64,000 nt of DNA from positions 4,715,722 through 4,779,721 of the forward strand of contig VZDJ01000052.1 of the NCBI GenBank assembly GCA_008694505.1, given 5' to 3'. Made by a program: the position numbers and the translations under genes. The stretch's first letter is position 1, and every line of letters starts with the position of its first letter. Under the pieces are notes generated by a model, which did not search any database, had not been told where the DNA came from, and saw only the letters and a list, made by a program, of their open reading frames with translations. Source of the stretch: Cyanoderma ruficeps. Taxonomy: Eukaryota > Chordata > Aves > Passeriformes > Timaliidae. This document shows positions 1 through 13,300 of the stretch, piece after piece.

Positions 1-2529
1 CTTTGTGATCTTTCAGTCCTGGCAGGCTCTGCGAGTCGTTCACACAAATATCAATGGTGCTGTGCTCTCAGCTCCTGGAAACTCAGGGCACACACAGTGA
101 CTGACCCTCCCTTGCTGTTATTCCTCAGCAATGTGAACAGTTCGTGCTGATTTTTGCCAAGCTTGGTCAGTCTCATTACCATGGTCCCCAGCAGATTCTG
201 AGCTTCTGCTGGCCTCTACAGCACTGCTTTGGGTCACCCAGATGCCACCAGAGCCTGCCTTGAGCCTCCTGAAAGCTGCTTCCCAGGTGGGCACTAAATG
301 CTCCAGTTCTGAGGGTTCCATTAGCAGTGAGTGTGTGGGACTGCTGCCTATCCAGGCTACCTTCAAATAACTCTGTGGAGGCAATTTGGGTGCCAGTGAA
401 AAATACTGTTACTTCGAGCAATTTCTCAAATTTATTAGCAGTAATGTGCAACACATTTTGTGACTGTGTTGGAGGGAGTAAACCTTCTTCCTGATAAATT
501 ATACAATTATGCTTCGAAATGCATTTACTTGTGTCGAAACATTATTTCTCTGTGGTTTAAAAAAAATGTTTTCTGCTTCTGAAAATAAGCAAGTTATTGG
601 TAAGAGGGTCCTTTTTGTTATAAAACTGTTTTCTTTCTATCCAAACAGAATGTATCTGAGACAAATAGTCTTAATTTGCTAACTAATTATATAATTCTTT
701 TTTTTTTCTTTTTAGTTTTTTTTAGATAATTCTAGCACCTTAATAATCTAGTAGGATAGTTATTAAAATATAAGACATGAAATTCTAATGAGAATGCTAC
801 AGACCGCTTCTTGAAAGGGCTTTCAGGAAGGGATTGCTAAAAGAAGAAAAGAGTAAATTCATTTTCCAGCTTGTAACAAAAGGCAGCATTGTAGCATCGA
901 GCTGCAGCCACCTACATGAACAACCATAAATTAAGTGGTTTTTTAGCCAGCTAGCTATCCCTTAGACTGCCATGCATGAGCAGGCAGAAAGTCTCCATTT
1001 TCCCTGGAATGGATTATTTGGAGAATTTGCTCTATATCAGCCTTAACTGTACTACTTCTTGTACGTAAGTACAGATGGATTGACAACGAAGAGGATTTCA
1101 GGACCTTTGTGAAGCTAGTAGATAACCCATGGAAGGGGATCCACGCTGCAAACTCCTGTGAGTTACTGTGCAGTGAGGAAACGGGCTGGAAGCAAGGCAG
1201 AACTGCAGAGCCACGGGGATCAGGGAGGAGAGTGGGCAGTGACCAGCACCAGAGTCCTGCCCTGCTCCCAGCAGCGGGAGCAGAGTGTTTTATACTCCCT
1301 GCTCTCCCTGACGCTGGTAGATTTGGATTCACTGCTGCAAAGGACATTCTGTAGCCACAGTCAATCATTCCCTCGGGGTCACAATAAAAGGAGGGTTTCA
1401 CGGGGAGTTCGGCAGGAACAACACAGAACTCCTAATACAATTCTGAGCTGAGGGGGAATAAAAACAAACCTGCCTCCTACAGGTCAAGAAGTACTTGTGG
1501 ACTAGCAAAAAGATCTGCACTCGTTTGGGCACATTAGGAAAAGCTGTTAACATGCTAGCAACAAAAACTACTGTAACAAGGCAAAAAATAGTTAATGGTG
1601 ATGAGGACTAAAAAAATGTAAGTCAGAATTAAAACATCGTGTAAAAATTGTGATGTAAATCTACTTTTGTTTATCACATGTCACTGCTACAGTAACGGCT
1701 ATTTACAAAGCAATAAATTCCAATTATGGGCAGTACATTTTAATTAACACCATTCAGGCTCAGTATTATTATATATAAGATAAAATTATTTTAAATTTTT
1801 ATCTCCTTTAAAACCCGAACTCCCAAATTTTGAACAAATTTTTGCCAAGTGATATAATTACACTGAATATAGTACACACAAACTGTTATGATACCCAGGT
1901 GATTAAAGGTAAAGCAGTTATTTTTGCAACATTTCTGCTCTCCCTTCACACCAAACAAATAATTTAGAACAATTTAATTGAGAGGAAAGTAGTGAAGTGG
2001 GTATGGTGTATATTGCATTAAGGTGGAAAAAAAAGAAAAGGAAAACATAGATATGCTTGTGCAGTGCTGGAAGCGTTGCAAGAAAAGGAGCAGGAGCATG
2101 TGTTGCATTTACAGGGGATAAAAATACACTGTGCTACTAATGGAAAGATGAGCAATAAACAACACGAAATGTTGGGCAAAGCAAACAAAATGCAAAAGAA
2201 GACAAAAGAGTAAAGTAAAATTAGAAAGAAAAATTACCAGGAAAGTAACCATGCCATTGCTTCAGCAGCTACCCTCCACCCCAGCTCTTTCTTTTGTGTT
2301 CGACTCTAAACAGTATAAAGATAAAATTCCTTGCCTAAAAGCCACGCTATCCAGCAGAGGTCTGAGGCCACAGCAGGATCACTGTAGTGCAAGAAAGGTA
2401 CAGAGTGTGGGGGTACACTCACTCAGCCCTATGTGTTGTGGTACACCAGTCAATTGAGCTGGAATTCCTTGGACTATTCCTCTAAAGCTGGATTCTGAAA
2501 ATGAAAATGTAAAAAGGGTGGTGGTAAAC

Positions 2530-2680
2530 TTCAGCCAATCCAGCCAAGGCTGGGACAGGTTGCCTGGAGAGGCTGTGAATCCACTACCCCAGGAGGTGTT
2601 CAGCACCTACCCTGTCAAATCTCTGAGCACCCTGGTGCAACCTCGCTTTGGACTAAGATCTTCCAGCCACAGTGCGTCCA
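2530..2680 (+). mobile_element. Degraded CR1 LINE 3' fragment
   Basis: The stretch reads like the 3' part of a bird CR1 element in forward orientation: 'caggttgcctggagaggctg' at about 2557, then an 'aggaggtgttcagcac' block and 'gagcaccctggtgcaacct'. In better-preserved copies in this window (50335-50600, 59940-60400) the same blocks appear in the same order. It is strongly diverged, so an old insertion, and its ends cannot be fixed by eye. Confidence 0.55.
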
Positions 2681-4180
2681 TGATTCCTTCATTTTGTCCA
2701 TACTGGGATTCTGTTGGTATCACACACACAGAATCTCACTGATGTTCACTAGCACCTGTACTTTCATAATCAAAATGTGCCTTGATATTTGCTTCCAGTC
2801 TGTGCATCCAAAGGTGTGTAGGAATGGATGGATTTAACAACAAAATCCATCAGAAATGGTGAGACTAGCAAGCCATGAATAGACGGTATCTTTTGGAGGG
2901 AATAAAGCTAAACCAGACAAAATAACCAAGCAAAGGAGAGAGATGGAAAAGCAGACTTGAAAAAATTAATTTATTTCTTGTTATATATGAAAAAACCCAT
3001 ATATTTGTAGTGGTATAATTCTACTGATTTTGATGATGCACGCTATCTGTTGAAACAATAGTAACATGTATAACATCTACCTTCAAAATAGCCTCACTTT
3101 CTATGAACTGTTTTGTACCAGCTTTACACAGTAGGTAATTTTAAAATTTTAAGTTATTTTTTCAATTCTTACATCGTTTATCTGTTCTGTCTGCTCATTC
3201 TTTCAACTCTCAACCACCTCTTAGATTTTTTTTTTCCCCCCTGTCTGGCGACAAAGTTGTTATAAAAGACAAAACAGATAAAATAGCAGAATGACAGTGG
3301 ATGTCCCCTCTGGTGAGATCTAGATCTCTTTAGTGGAGACATGTATGACATGCTTTCATTTCTGACACTTAGAAAGCTTTCTTTAATAATGTAATTTCAG
3401 CCTAATTTAACAATCAGCATGCTAGATGTCTTTTAAAGGTACTCCCATCTTTTATTGTTTTTAGCAACCCATCACTTCCCAGCCCAACCAGCCCCAGTTC
3501 AGCTCTACACTGGCACAGCATGTTGGAATAAATCACTCGCCTTCTGCCCTTTGCAGTCTTAAAATAAAATCCAAGCTTAGATGTAGATGTGTGCAGTGAT
3601 GAGGGAAGAACCAAAACAAGAAAATGCATGTTTGCTTCTTCTTATGGTCACCTGCCTTGAATGTTTCTAATGCCAGAAAAACAGAACAGAAAAACAACAT
3701 CTGGAAAGAAGAGGAGCTATCATGTAAGGAATTTTATAACCAGGGAATATTTTTACTACTACTGCAGATTAACATTATGCTCTCCTCTGCTAGATGTGAT
3801 CCCATTTAATTAAGTTCTGTCCTTGCAGAGGCACTTGATGATGTGGCTCTCTTGATGATGAGAAGGTTGTACACAGCCTGCTGAGGTCAAGTTCCCAGCA
3901 GTCACAGAGTACGTCAGTGGTGCCGGTGAAGTCAATGGAATTGCTTTTATGTACTTTATGTTTGAGCACATGGTTAAACCCTGCTTTTATAGTTTTTCTC
4001 TTTTTTTTAAACTCTGTTCTTCTCTATTGAGGTCACATTGACTTTCATTCTGTTTGTGGTTTCAGTCTCTATTTCTTACTGAGGACATTGCAAACTGAAC
4101 AGGAATTCTGCTTTTTCAAGCAGCATACAGAAGAGCAGTTCCCTACTTAAAGTTTTCTTCTCTATCCAGTACTTTGTGGA

Positions 4181-4220
4181 ATACATCTTAGTTCATTCAG
4201 ATACATCTTAGTTCATCCAG
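4181..4220. repeat. 20-bp direct tandem duplication
   Basis: Two adjacent 20-base units (4181-4200 and 4201-4220) are identical except for one T/C difference near the end. This is a simple slippage-type duplication in intergenic DNA with no sign of function. Confidence 0.9.
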
Positions 4221-7200
4221 ATACAGAATGACTGAGATTAAAACTTCTGTTTCCAGCAGCCTCTGGCAGAGGCCTGACAAGGTTTGTGCAAGCACCACCA
4301 TTACACCTACAAACACCTGAACTGTGGCAAACTCCCAGGGAGCCAGTGTGGCATTCCACTGCACTCTGCACTGAGTCATCTCTGAGTTGGGACACTTCTC
4401 TTGGCTTCTTCTTTTTCTCTCCAGGAGCCAGAAATAGTTCCAGGAGCAGAAGACAGTTTCAGTCTGGATCAACTGCTGAATCCATCAGCTTGTATTTTTA
4501 TCTCTTCCATATGATGCTGATCCTGGAGAGGAGCCTAAGTTGAACACTCCTGCCTTTTTTTCCTGGGTCTTCTGCTGCACCTAAAAAAATCAGTTCTGTG
4601 GGGTTATTGTGGAAACTCTGAAAATGTCCTTCTCTTTTGCCTTTCTCCCTTGCCTCCTTTGCCCATGGCTGTAGTGAACAGCAGCACTGGCTGCAGATGT
4701 CAGGTGCAACAGGGTAATACATGCAGCAATACTGTATCAGTCCCACATGGTGTACATAACCACACCCGGTATTTCAGAACTGCAATTAAGTCTTGGGGAA
4801 ATGCTCCACTCATTTACATCACCAGACTGAACTGTGTTAAAATACTACTACATTGGAACAATGTTTTCAAAATTAGTTGATTTAAAATAGGTCTGACTTC
4901 AAAGGATCTACAAAATTCTCTTCTAAAAGTTTGTAATGCTGCAACAAATCAAAAGTGAGACAAGTGTATATCAAAATATTAAAAGATGAGTCTCATCATA
5001 AGTATCAATAATGTGTATATATTAGATTATATGAATAATTATCTTAAATTATTTATCTGTTTAATGTATTATTTATTTACTATCAAAATGATATCTAGAT
5101 ACAACTATAACCTTGGTGGTTAAACCGAAACACTGTGCATTTGATTACTTACAAAGCAATAGAATCAGCCAATCATATCAACAGACCTATCAAAAGTACA
5201 GAAACATTTGGTTTTTCTTTGACTAGTTTAGCTATCACATGATTTGATGGACCAAAAGATAGTTCCCTGACAAAGTGGATGAAAATCATAAAGCTGTGAC
5301 TAACACGAGTGTATTGCCTTTCATCTTCATCTCCACTCACCCACTTGGACAAATGGGGCTTGTAGTTACTTCTTTCCTCTTCAGCACATTTGCCCAAGGC
5401 AACAAGCCAAAGAAATTACAGGTAACAGTTTATCAAATGCTCGCAGGCAGTTTGCTCCCACTCTTCTGTCACTCAGCATCATTTTATTAACAGAACCTTG
5501 ACCCAGGTGTGCCATGAGCTTGAAAGTTCAGTAGGTGGGATGCAGCTGTCACATGAAAGATGGATGATGTGCATTTCATGTTTTCAGTGCCTGTTAGTGT
5601 ATCTCAGAGAGGACGTGCTAATAAAAGGTGACATCTTACCAGCGATATTGTGGGAGCCTTGGGAAAAGGACTTGGAACAGTTCCAGCATGTGATAGGAAT
5701 GGACAGGAGGAGAGACTCCATGGTTAATGTACAGGGGCTGTAAGTTTGCATTTGAATTTCCAGCAGTGGAAACGTGCACGGGCACAGGGTTTATCAAAAT
5801 CAGCAGGAACGTGGATAGCGCGCAGTTTGCTACACAAGCAAGGTTTGTGAAGAACGATGATGGCTGAAATAAATTTTTATTAAATATAAATAATTTATAA
5901 ACACATTTTAGATTATTATATTGCTCTGTTATTGGTGTAATGAATCAATTTTGTTTAATAGCTACAGATATTATGCGTTTAAAAAGGTACTTTCACATAC
6001 ATGATGAACAAATTTTTTCTTAACATGTGAAACTATCCAGAATGTTCTGTTGCTTTCCTCTTTAATGAGGTAGAAACTGAAAAAATAATCTGAATATAGA
6101 TCTGCATTTTAAATTTTTATCAATAAAATCGATATTTAAATAATGAAAATTTGAACTACTTAGGAACTTTTAAGATATCTTAATTTCATATTGACTTTTT
6201 TCACTGTATTCAAGGAAAAAATGAATAAACAGTGTAAAAAACAACTGATTTCCACCGTAAACAATGAAAAGAGCTGCTTATTGCCATTTTCATACACATT
6301 TTCTTCTTGTTAAACTTCACATTTTTCTCATAAAAGTGCCCAATTTTGCTGCCCATGGTGCAATGTCCACCAGCACAGGCCCTGACCCTGCACCACGCTG
6401 TGGTTGTGAAGGTGTCACCAGTTTGCCCTTCCCTCTTTGACACAGAATTTTTCAAACATTTTTAAGATTATCAAAACTTAGAACAGCCAACTTCCATTCC
6501 CATCCTCTCTATTTCTCCAGCAGCTGATATTTTGATCCTTTCTTTAAAGTCTGCATCTCACACTGACTCTCTCCTGACGTGCCAGGGCTCCCACAGCACA
6601 GCTGACCCCCACAGAGCCAGTGCTCATCCAGTGTCCCCAAAGTGCCTCCTGCAGGGCCCTGGATCTGCTCAGCTTTCTCTGAGGTGGGCTCAGAGCAGGA
6701 TCTGCTGTGCCACCGCCTTTGTTTTGGTCAGGATGGTTGATGGCAGTGGAATTGCTGCACGTGGGGGCCTTAATGCTGGTTCGGTTGGATGATCCAGCAG
6801 TTTGGATGGAGGCTCTAGCTCTCCTTTGGTACATTTATTCACTTCTATAGCATGGTATTCACTCTCATATTAATTTACATTTCCTATTATATCTCTAATG
6901 GGAACCCTCTAACCAGTCATTACTTTATCCATATGTTAAATGTTCATTTTGCAGCTATTAGTATTCTGCCTAGGCTATATATCTCTTAAATACTAATTCT
7001 GGACATTGCCCAGATTTCCTGTCTTCCTCTGCAGAATGTCACCATTCTGAACCCAGCTCAGTGGCCCTTGGAAGGACCAAATACACACAAATCATTAGAA
7101 CAACACCAATTTTCTGTTGGTGCCATTTTCCTGCTCATTTTTTCAACAGAACATTTTTAAGCCCTTCTGAGCATTGCTTTAGCCTTCAATGTATACAGCT

Positions 7201-8771
7201 TGCTACAGTGTTCTCAGAAAATAACCTCCCAGTTTGCAGCATGATTGGTTTTCATCCAAATACTGAAATGCTACTTTTTAGTTGAATTTTCCCACCGTGT
7301 ATGACAATGCTGATTGTTTCTCTGCCTTCAGGCTTCCAGAATCAACAAGTGTAAGAAGACAGGTCGTGCTCATATCAGTCAGTGGCACAATTTCTTACTT
7401 CTTCAGTGGGATCCATTGTATCACCAGCACCTGAAGAAAAAAAAATGTAAAATGCAGTAAGAATTTTCTTACTGGAATTGCAACATTTGGAGACTTCTGT
7501 TTTTAAGTTGAAGGCCAGTTTTATTGCTGTCTTCTTTTATCTTGTCTTTCATCTTGTTGCTGGTTTTCCCCTTTTATATATGTACTTACTTGCTTTAGCT
7601 TTTTTCCAAAATTATGGCTATTGTAGCTGCTTGTACAAATGAAACTGCAGAATGCATGCAGATGGCCTCTACAGGAAGAGAGCTAAGTTTTCTCCTTCTC
7701 CCCTTCTGGTCCAATAAACATTGATTTATAAAATGTGGAACAGATCCCACAGGACACTAGAATATTCAGTAGCTTGGTAAATATTCAATGATCTAGGATA
7801 TGCGTTCAAATATTTGCTGCACATAATGGATGTAAAAAGAAGAAAAGAAAAATTTACCTGTTGGTTTCTCTCTCATTTTTATTATCAAGATGGGAAAATT
7901 GTTCTTGGGCTGCCAAGACACATCACCTGGGCAAAGCTAAGAAATCAGGTAAAGATAATAACCACCCTCCAGGAGGTGGTTTAATATGGATGTTCAAATA
8001 TGCTTTGTAAAGAGGACTCAGCCTGATTTATTAAAAGGTAAACTGGGTTCTTCCCTGCATCACTGAGTGGGATAAGATTAACGATTTTACTGTGAGGAAC
8101 TGTACCAAGATTAATGGTTATAGTAGAGATGCTAATGTTTGTGTTTAGCAGAAACTATGAGCAAAGTGAAGTGTTGCTACTGAAATGCTGCTGAGTTGTA
8201 CCTCACCTTTGTTTGATACAGGTGAAGCACAGGAGTGTACCACAAGAGAAAAGCCAGTCCTTGACCTGGGATTGCACACAAGACATTCTCTGTATGATTT
8301 AGCTGGAATTCCATTTTCCATATGAACAGGTGTAGGCCCTGTGTTTGACTTCAATCAAGCATCTCTGTACCCCTGTGAACTGTTCTGTCTTGGTGAAGCT
8401 GTGTCAGATAATAAGCATGGAGAGGCTGTGACGTGTCTTTTGTCACAGCAGCCCCCTCTTCACTCCTGCTCTAAGTCAAGCTCCAGGGCTAAATCCACTT
8501 GCCTGCATGGAGAAGGGCCTTTCCCTCCATGGGGGCACAAGTGAAGCTAAGAGCATCTGTACAGCTGCAGGGAAGCTTTTGTATTTATTTATTTAGTCCA
8601 TGGGAGTTGGTGTGAAGGAGAAAATTCCTCTCGGTACAGAGAAGGCACAGGGGCCACGGTGCCTTCCTTGACCTTTGGACCCAGGTGACCTTGGCCTCTG
8701 CTGCAGCCAGCGGTGAATTTCACAATAGGTGGGAATAGGGGTTGGGGGTGTGGTGTAGGGATCCCAGGAGT

Positions 8772-9212
8772 CACAGAGTATCAGAATCAATTGGGCTGGA
8801 AATGATCTTCGAGATCGAGTTCTACCTTTGAGCAAACACCAGATTGCCAAACTACAGCATGGCACTGAGTGCCACACCCAGCGTTTTCCTAAACACCTCC
8901 AGGGTGGTAACACCACCACCTCTCCGGGAAGCCCATTCCCAATGTCTAATCACCCTTTCTGCAAAGAAATTCCTCCTCATGTCCAACCTGAACCTCCCCG
9001 GCCCAGCTAAAGACTATGTCCTCTTGTCCTGACAATGGTTACGTGGGATCACATGGTTGCAGCCTCCTTTCAGGGAGTTCTAGAGAGTGATAAAGCTAAA
9101 GCCACCTCTGAGCTTCCTTTTCTCCAGGCTGAACATCCCCAGCTCCCTCAGCCGCTCCTCATAGGACTTGCGCTCCAGACCCTTCACCAGCTTTCCTGCC
9201 CTTCTCTGGACA
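8772..9212 (-). mobile_element. CR1 LINE 3' end, reverse orientation, next to the promoter
   Basis: Read on the minus strand, this is a clear CR1 3' region. It opens with the block encoding the typical '[16 protein letters not shown]' pseudo-reading near 9200, runs through 'CTGGAGAAAAGGAAGCTCAG' and a 'GGACAAGAGGACATAGTC' block, and ends near 8772 with the terminal 'GATCATTTCCAGCCCAATTG'-type sequence. It is truncated at its 5' side, as most bird CR1 copies are. Its 5' break lies about 60 bp before the MACROD2 CpG island, so it marks the outer edge of the promoter region. It does not encode a working protein. Confidence 0.9.
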
Positions 9213-9269
9213 CACCAGCGGAGCCCCGCTCCCGAGAACCTCAGTCTGGCACCTGCAGCTCCAGCACCA

Positions 9270-10340
9270 GTTTTTAAACCGGCCGGGGCAGTTTCCTGCG
9301 CCGCGGACGTTCCAAGGGCCGCACGGGTGCCGGCGCCCCACGGGAAGCGCCGGGAGCGGCGGAGCCCGGCCAGGCTGGGGCCCGGGCCCGGCGCTGTCGC
9401 TCGGCAACAGCCCCGCCGCCCCGGGCACAGCCCGGCACCGCCGCAACCCGGAAGCAGAGGGGCGGAGGAGGCGGGCGGGGGGCGGTGGCGGGGCGGGACG
9501 GGACAGGGGTGCCCGCCCGCTCCCTCCCTCCCTGCCGCCCCGCGGGAGCTCCGAGCGCCGGCACCGCGCACAGCACGCAGTGTCGCACCCAAGCACCCGC
9601 CACGCCGTGTCCCCGCAAAACACACTCCCCCAAATCCTGCCGGCCCGGCGCCGCCGCGCTCAGGCTCCTCCTGGTCGGTGCGGGAGGAGGAGGAGGCGGC
9701 TGCTGAGCGGCGGCTGCCGGAGCCAACGGGCGGCGGGGAGCGGGGCGGGCGCTGCGGGGGTGTCGGGGTAGAGCGAGGCGTGACCCGGCTGACGGGCACC
9801 CTGCGGCGGGCGCGGAGCCGGAGCCGGAGCCGGCGGGATCAGCGGTACCAGCGGCGGCAGCGGCGGCGCGGGGCGTCGGTATCGCTCGGCTCTGGCTCTG
9901 GCGCGGCGTCTCCTCCACCCCCTCGTGAGCCTGGGGAACCTGCAGCTCAAAGCCGCCGCCAGCCACACCACCATGTACTCCAGCAACAAGCGGAAAAAGC
10001 TGTGGCGGGAGGAGAAAGGTATTATCGCCCTTCCCGGTGGCCGGGCCCGCTTCTCCCGCCTTTAACCCCACGTTGAGCCGGGAGGGAGCGAGGGAAGGGG
10101 GAGGTGGTCCCGGTGCCCTCGGAGCCGCCGCCTCACCGCGGGGCGTCCGGCAGCGCTTCCCGCCGGCCGCGGCTGAGGGGACGGGATGGGGAAGGGGGAA
10201 CTCCGTGCTCTCTGCGTTAGTCCTGGGGTCTCCTGGCTGAAACAGCCTCCATGGCAGCCCGGGCGTGCGGGAATCGGGGATGTTATCCCCACACCTCGGC
10301 GTATCCGTGAGGAGTGGAGCCCCGGGGCGGAGGGAGGCAC
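9270..10340 (+). promoter_or_regulatory. MACROD2: MACROD2 promoter CpG island
   Basis: GC content and CpG density rise abruptly here against an AT-rich, CpG-depleted background. The core at about 9450-9510 has repeated GGGCGG-type GC boxes, and there are purine/GC triplet runs (GGA/GGC) at about 9680-9720 and GGAGCC repeats near 9815-9835. I see no TATA box. This is the form expected of a TATA-less, broadly initiating housekeeping-type promoter, and the island covers the MACROD2 start codon at 9973. The exact transcription start cannot be read from sequence; the 5' UTR probably starts between about 9600 and 9900. Whether the island also fires leftward is unknown. Confidence 0.85.
9973..10018 (+). 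CDS. MACROD2: MACROD2 coding exon 1 (residues 1-15 plus first base of codon 16)
   Basis: MACROD2 is a mono-ADP-ribosyl-protein hydrolase of the macro-domain family. It removes ADP-ribose from modified acidic side chains and is recruited to DNA damage. This exon encodes MYSSNKRKKLWREEK, a basic amino-terminal tail very close to the start of mammalian MACROD2. The ATG sits in a CCACC-ATG Kozak context. An in-frame stop lies at 9769-9771, and no other ATG occurs in any frame between there and 9973, so the start is secure. The exon ends AAAG with intron donor GTATTA at 10019, in phase 1. The 5' UTR lies to the left within the CpG island. The lysine/arginine run at residues 6-9 could act in nuclear or nucleic-acid targeting (inference). 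Confidence 0.93.
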
Positions 10341-13300
10341 TAGCGAGGGAGGGCGGTAAACAAACCCTCTCCTGAGGGCTTCCCGCCCCCAAGTCACCTT
10401 GTGGGAGTGTTTCAGGCCGAAAAGTTGGGCGCACGCTCTCAAAACGTGCTTTTTCTCCTTTCAATGCGTTTGTTTTCTGAGGGGAAACATGGTTTGTTGG
10501 AATCATTGGTGTAATCAGTTTAGATTCTAGTGTCGTTCAGCCGGGGTGAAATGTTTGGGGTATGGGAGTCTCAGAGCACCCTTACGTCCCATTTTTTAAA
10601 CTATATATGTATTTTTATGCACATTTGAAGGACCTCCACCTGTGTATTCTCAGTTTGTAAAACCCCTAAGACAAACTCCAGAGCATGAAAACTGTGGGCC
10701 AAGCATTCGATGCAGACATTGGGTTTTTTTGGTACTTTATATTGATTCCGTGGAGAGCAACGTTAAAAATTAAGAAAAAAATTCACGGAGTGGAAACGCA
10801 ACATTTATATCAGTGAGGAGGAAAGCTTCTTGCCCGGTGTGTTCCAAATAATGTAGTGATAGATGAGGAGAGGAAGAAGAGCAGATCAGAGGGTCATATT
10901 TTAAGTTTTCTTTTGTTTTTTCTTCCATCACCCTTGTGACTCTTAAGTGTGTTTCAAGCTAAGAAGGCAGAAGACCTCTTCAATGAACAGGATTCAAGTG
11001 TACCTTTCTAAGGAAAAATTGTTAAAACACAAATGAACTTATTTTTCTGTAGGTTAGTTGCTCCTGTCAAACTCCTCTCAAATGAAATGAGGCTTTTTCT
11101 TTCAAACTGTCTTACAATCCATGTTTCTGCAGTAAAGGTGAGGCAACAAATTTCTACCTGGCAGAAGTTTCTGTTTTCAATGAAGAAGGTACGGTTAAAT
11201 TGTCTTGAGGATTGTTTATGTGTGATCAATTATAACTGACTTTTCCCTTAGTGCTGTATGTTTTACCTTCAAAAAATGCAAGGGGCAGATGGGGAGAAGT
11301 TACTGGTAGGCTCTAGTGAGTGTTCTTACTACTCCCACTTGTCTCTTTCAGCTCTGTTACTGTCCGTGTGGATGCAGAGCCTGGCAGGTGAACTCAAAGC
11401 ATCAGTAAGGAGGGCAGAGTGGAGGGTCTGGGAGCTGGAGCTGCTGACACTCTTTTGGTGTCTCAGTCAGCTGTGGGGATGGTGGTCTCCACCAGGATGG
11501 TGCTGTTACTGAATGCAAACCAGTGCTGCTGAGGTTTTTCTATCCAGGAAGCATGTTTTGGTGGTAGCTGGCCACAGCTCCCTGTCTTTTTGCCCAGTGA
11601 GAACAGAGAGCATTTGCCAGTCTTCTGCTCCAATAACTGTTCCAGCACCATGCTGATAGTGTTGGCCCTGAGTACATTGTGTGGGGAGGGCAGAAAAAGC
11701 TTCTCTCTTCACTGCTGGCATTGCCCTTCAGTTTTTAGCCCTGTAGGACTGTTCTTATCAAGTCCCTTGTTTCCTAGAGAGGAAAACTACACAAGCCCAA
11801 CAATCTTTTTCCAGGTCTGCTTTCACCTTTCACAGGCACCCCTGAACCCCTGCAAAGCTGGCTGTGCTCACTGCCTCTGTTCTTCCCATGAAGCTCTGAG
11901 TGCAGTTGCTCCCAGCCTTTTATATTCTGAAGCACTTCTTTAAAGGAAAAAAAAAGGCACTGATTGCTAAATATTGAGTTCAAACCCACTGACAATACGC
12001 TTGCTCTTCTTAATTACGTTTTTGGTAATTAAGGGTTGGTCCACATCCTCCCAGGGGAGCTCTTCCTTGAGGACAGCTGAGACAGAGCAGGAGCAGGAGT
12101 GGAGGTGAATTCAGAGCCTGACACACAGGACTGGGCTGCCTGCAAACTTCCCAAGTTTCTGCCACAGGCAGAAAACTGTACTTGTACTTGCACTGAAGGC
12201 TGGTGGGAGCATCCTCCGGGAGGTTTGTGTATAATTAAGACTCAATTTAAGTTCTTGCTGCTGACTCACAAGAGCAAACTTTTGTAAAACCTTCCTGTAG
12301 AGAAGAACTTGTGTTTTGAAGGCACAGGACTGGCTCTGTCACCTCTTCAGCAAAAAGGCACCTAGATTTGCTCTGCTTGTCACTCCCTCAAAGGTGACAC
12401 ACTCTCTCAGGTCTGCCTACCTGTAGGACTTGCAGTGTGCAGGTCAGATACTTGGAGTTTTGTGTGCCTGGAGCTGTTGTGCAGAACGGTGACCCTTGTT
12501 ATGTCAGCTCTGCTCGGCAGGTGTAAATGTCCCACTGAGATACCAGGCTGAATAAGGAGAGAGAAATGTTTTTGTCACCCAAAGAAGTTGGTGATGATGT
12601 CAAACAATACCAAAATAAACTTATTTTGTTAAGGGAGGCTGTGCTCAAAACTTGCCTTATTAGACTGCTGACAGCAGCCTGCATAATTAGAAATTTTTAT
12701 TTTGAAAAAAACACAAACAAAAGAACCCCACACCAAACCCCAGTGATTTTCTTTCTTATTTTTTTAAGGTTTGATCTGAGGAGCAGTTTCCATGTTCATC
12801 TTTTGCTGTTTCTTCAGCTTGAGATGAAAATGTTCGTTTTATGTCTGCCTAGTCCAGTATGTAAAATGCAAATAACATAGGTCTAGCCTTTACTTAGACC
12901 ATTAAAAATTTTTCAGTCATTCAAGAGCATTTATTACTGATTAATTAACATGTCAAGAAAAACTGTTAGTGTGGTTAAAGTAGCACAGTGCTACTGGTAA
13001 AAACAGACCCAGAAATTTGAGTAGAGTATGCGTGTCGTGATGTTCTCTACTGTTCCTTTTCTTTCCCCCCCTCTTCATCTTCTGCTGAGCCGATACTAAG
13101 CATTGATGAGGAAGGGAGGGCAAAAGGGAAAAGAGGATGTGACTGCAAAAATGAGCAGAAGTGCTGGGGTTGCTTGCAGTTTTGGGTCATTGGGATGGCT
13201 TTTTTTTTACTGTAAAAGTCCATTTATAGCAGGGGCTGAAGAAGAGTGAAGTTGGCAGTAGCTGTCATACTTGTGTGATGTTTGAGGCTTTACTTTTCAC

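Larger units (their letters stand above)
1..8771. other. Intergenic region upstream of MACROD2
   Basis: This AT-rich, CpG-poor stretch contains only short open frames (under 100 codons or so, apart from one of 148 codons on the minus strand at 955-1401). None resembles a protein I recognise and none shows a convincing splice context. It holds a degraded CR1 piece near 2530-2680, a 20-bp tandem duplication at 4181-4220 and ordinary poly-A/T runs. In mammals SEL1L2 is the upstream neighbour of MACROD2, and I looked for its repeats here without finding them. I see no tRNA, rRNA or other RNA gene. Confidence 0.6.

Noticed and set aside
955..1401. 148-codon minus-strand open frame in the upstream intergenic DNA
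   Set aside because: No recognisable family, unusual composition or splice signals; its length is possible by chance in a locally GC-richer patch.
9080..9799. 239-codon minus-strand open frame
   Set aside because: It is promoter-island antisense ending in CR1-derived sequence; its recognisable carboxyl part is the CR1 tail.
9168..10076. 302-codon plus-strand open frame covering exon 1
   Set aside because: It is in a different frame from the MACROD2 start, begins inside the CR1 tail and reads low-complexity promoter sequence.
9274..10506. 410-codon open frame on the minus strand across the CpG island
   Set aside because: Low stop density in GC-rich DNA explains it. The product is Pro/Ala/Gly/Arg-rich with no domain, and it overlaps the MACROD2 promoter and exon 1.
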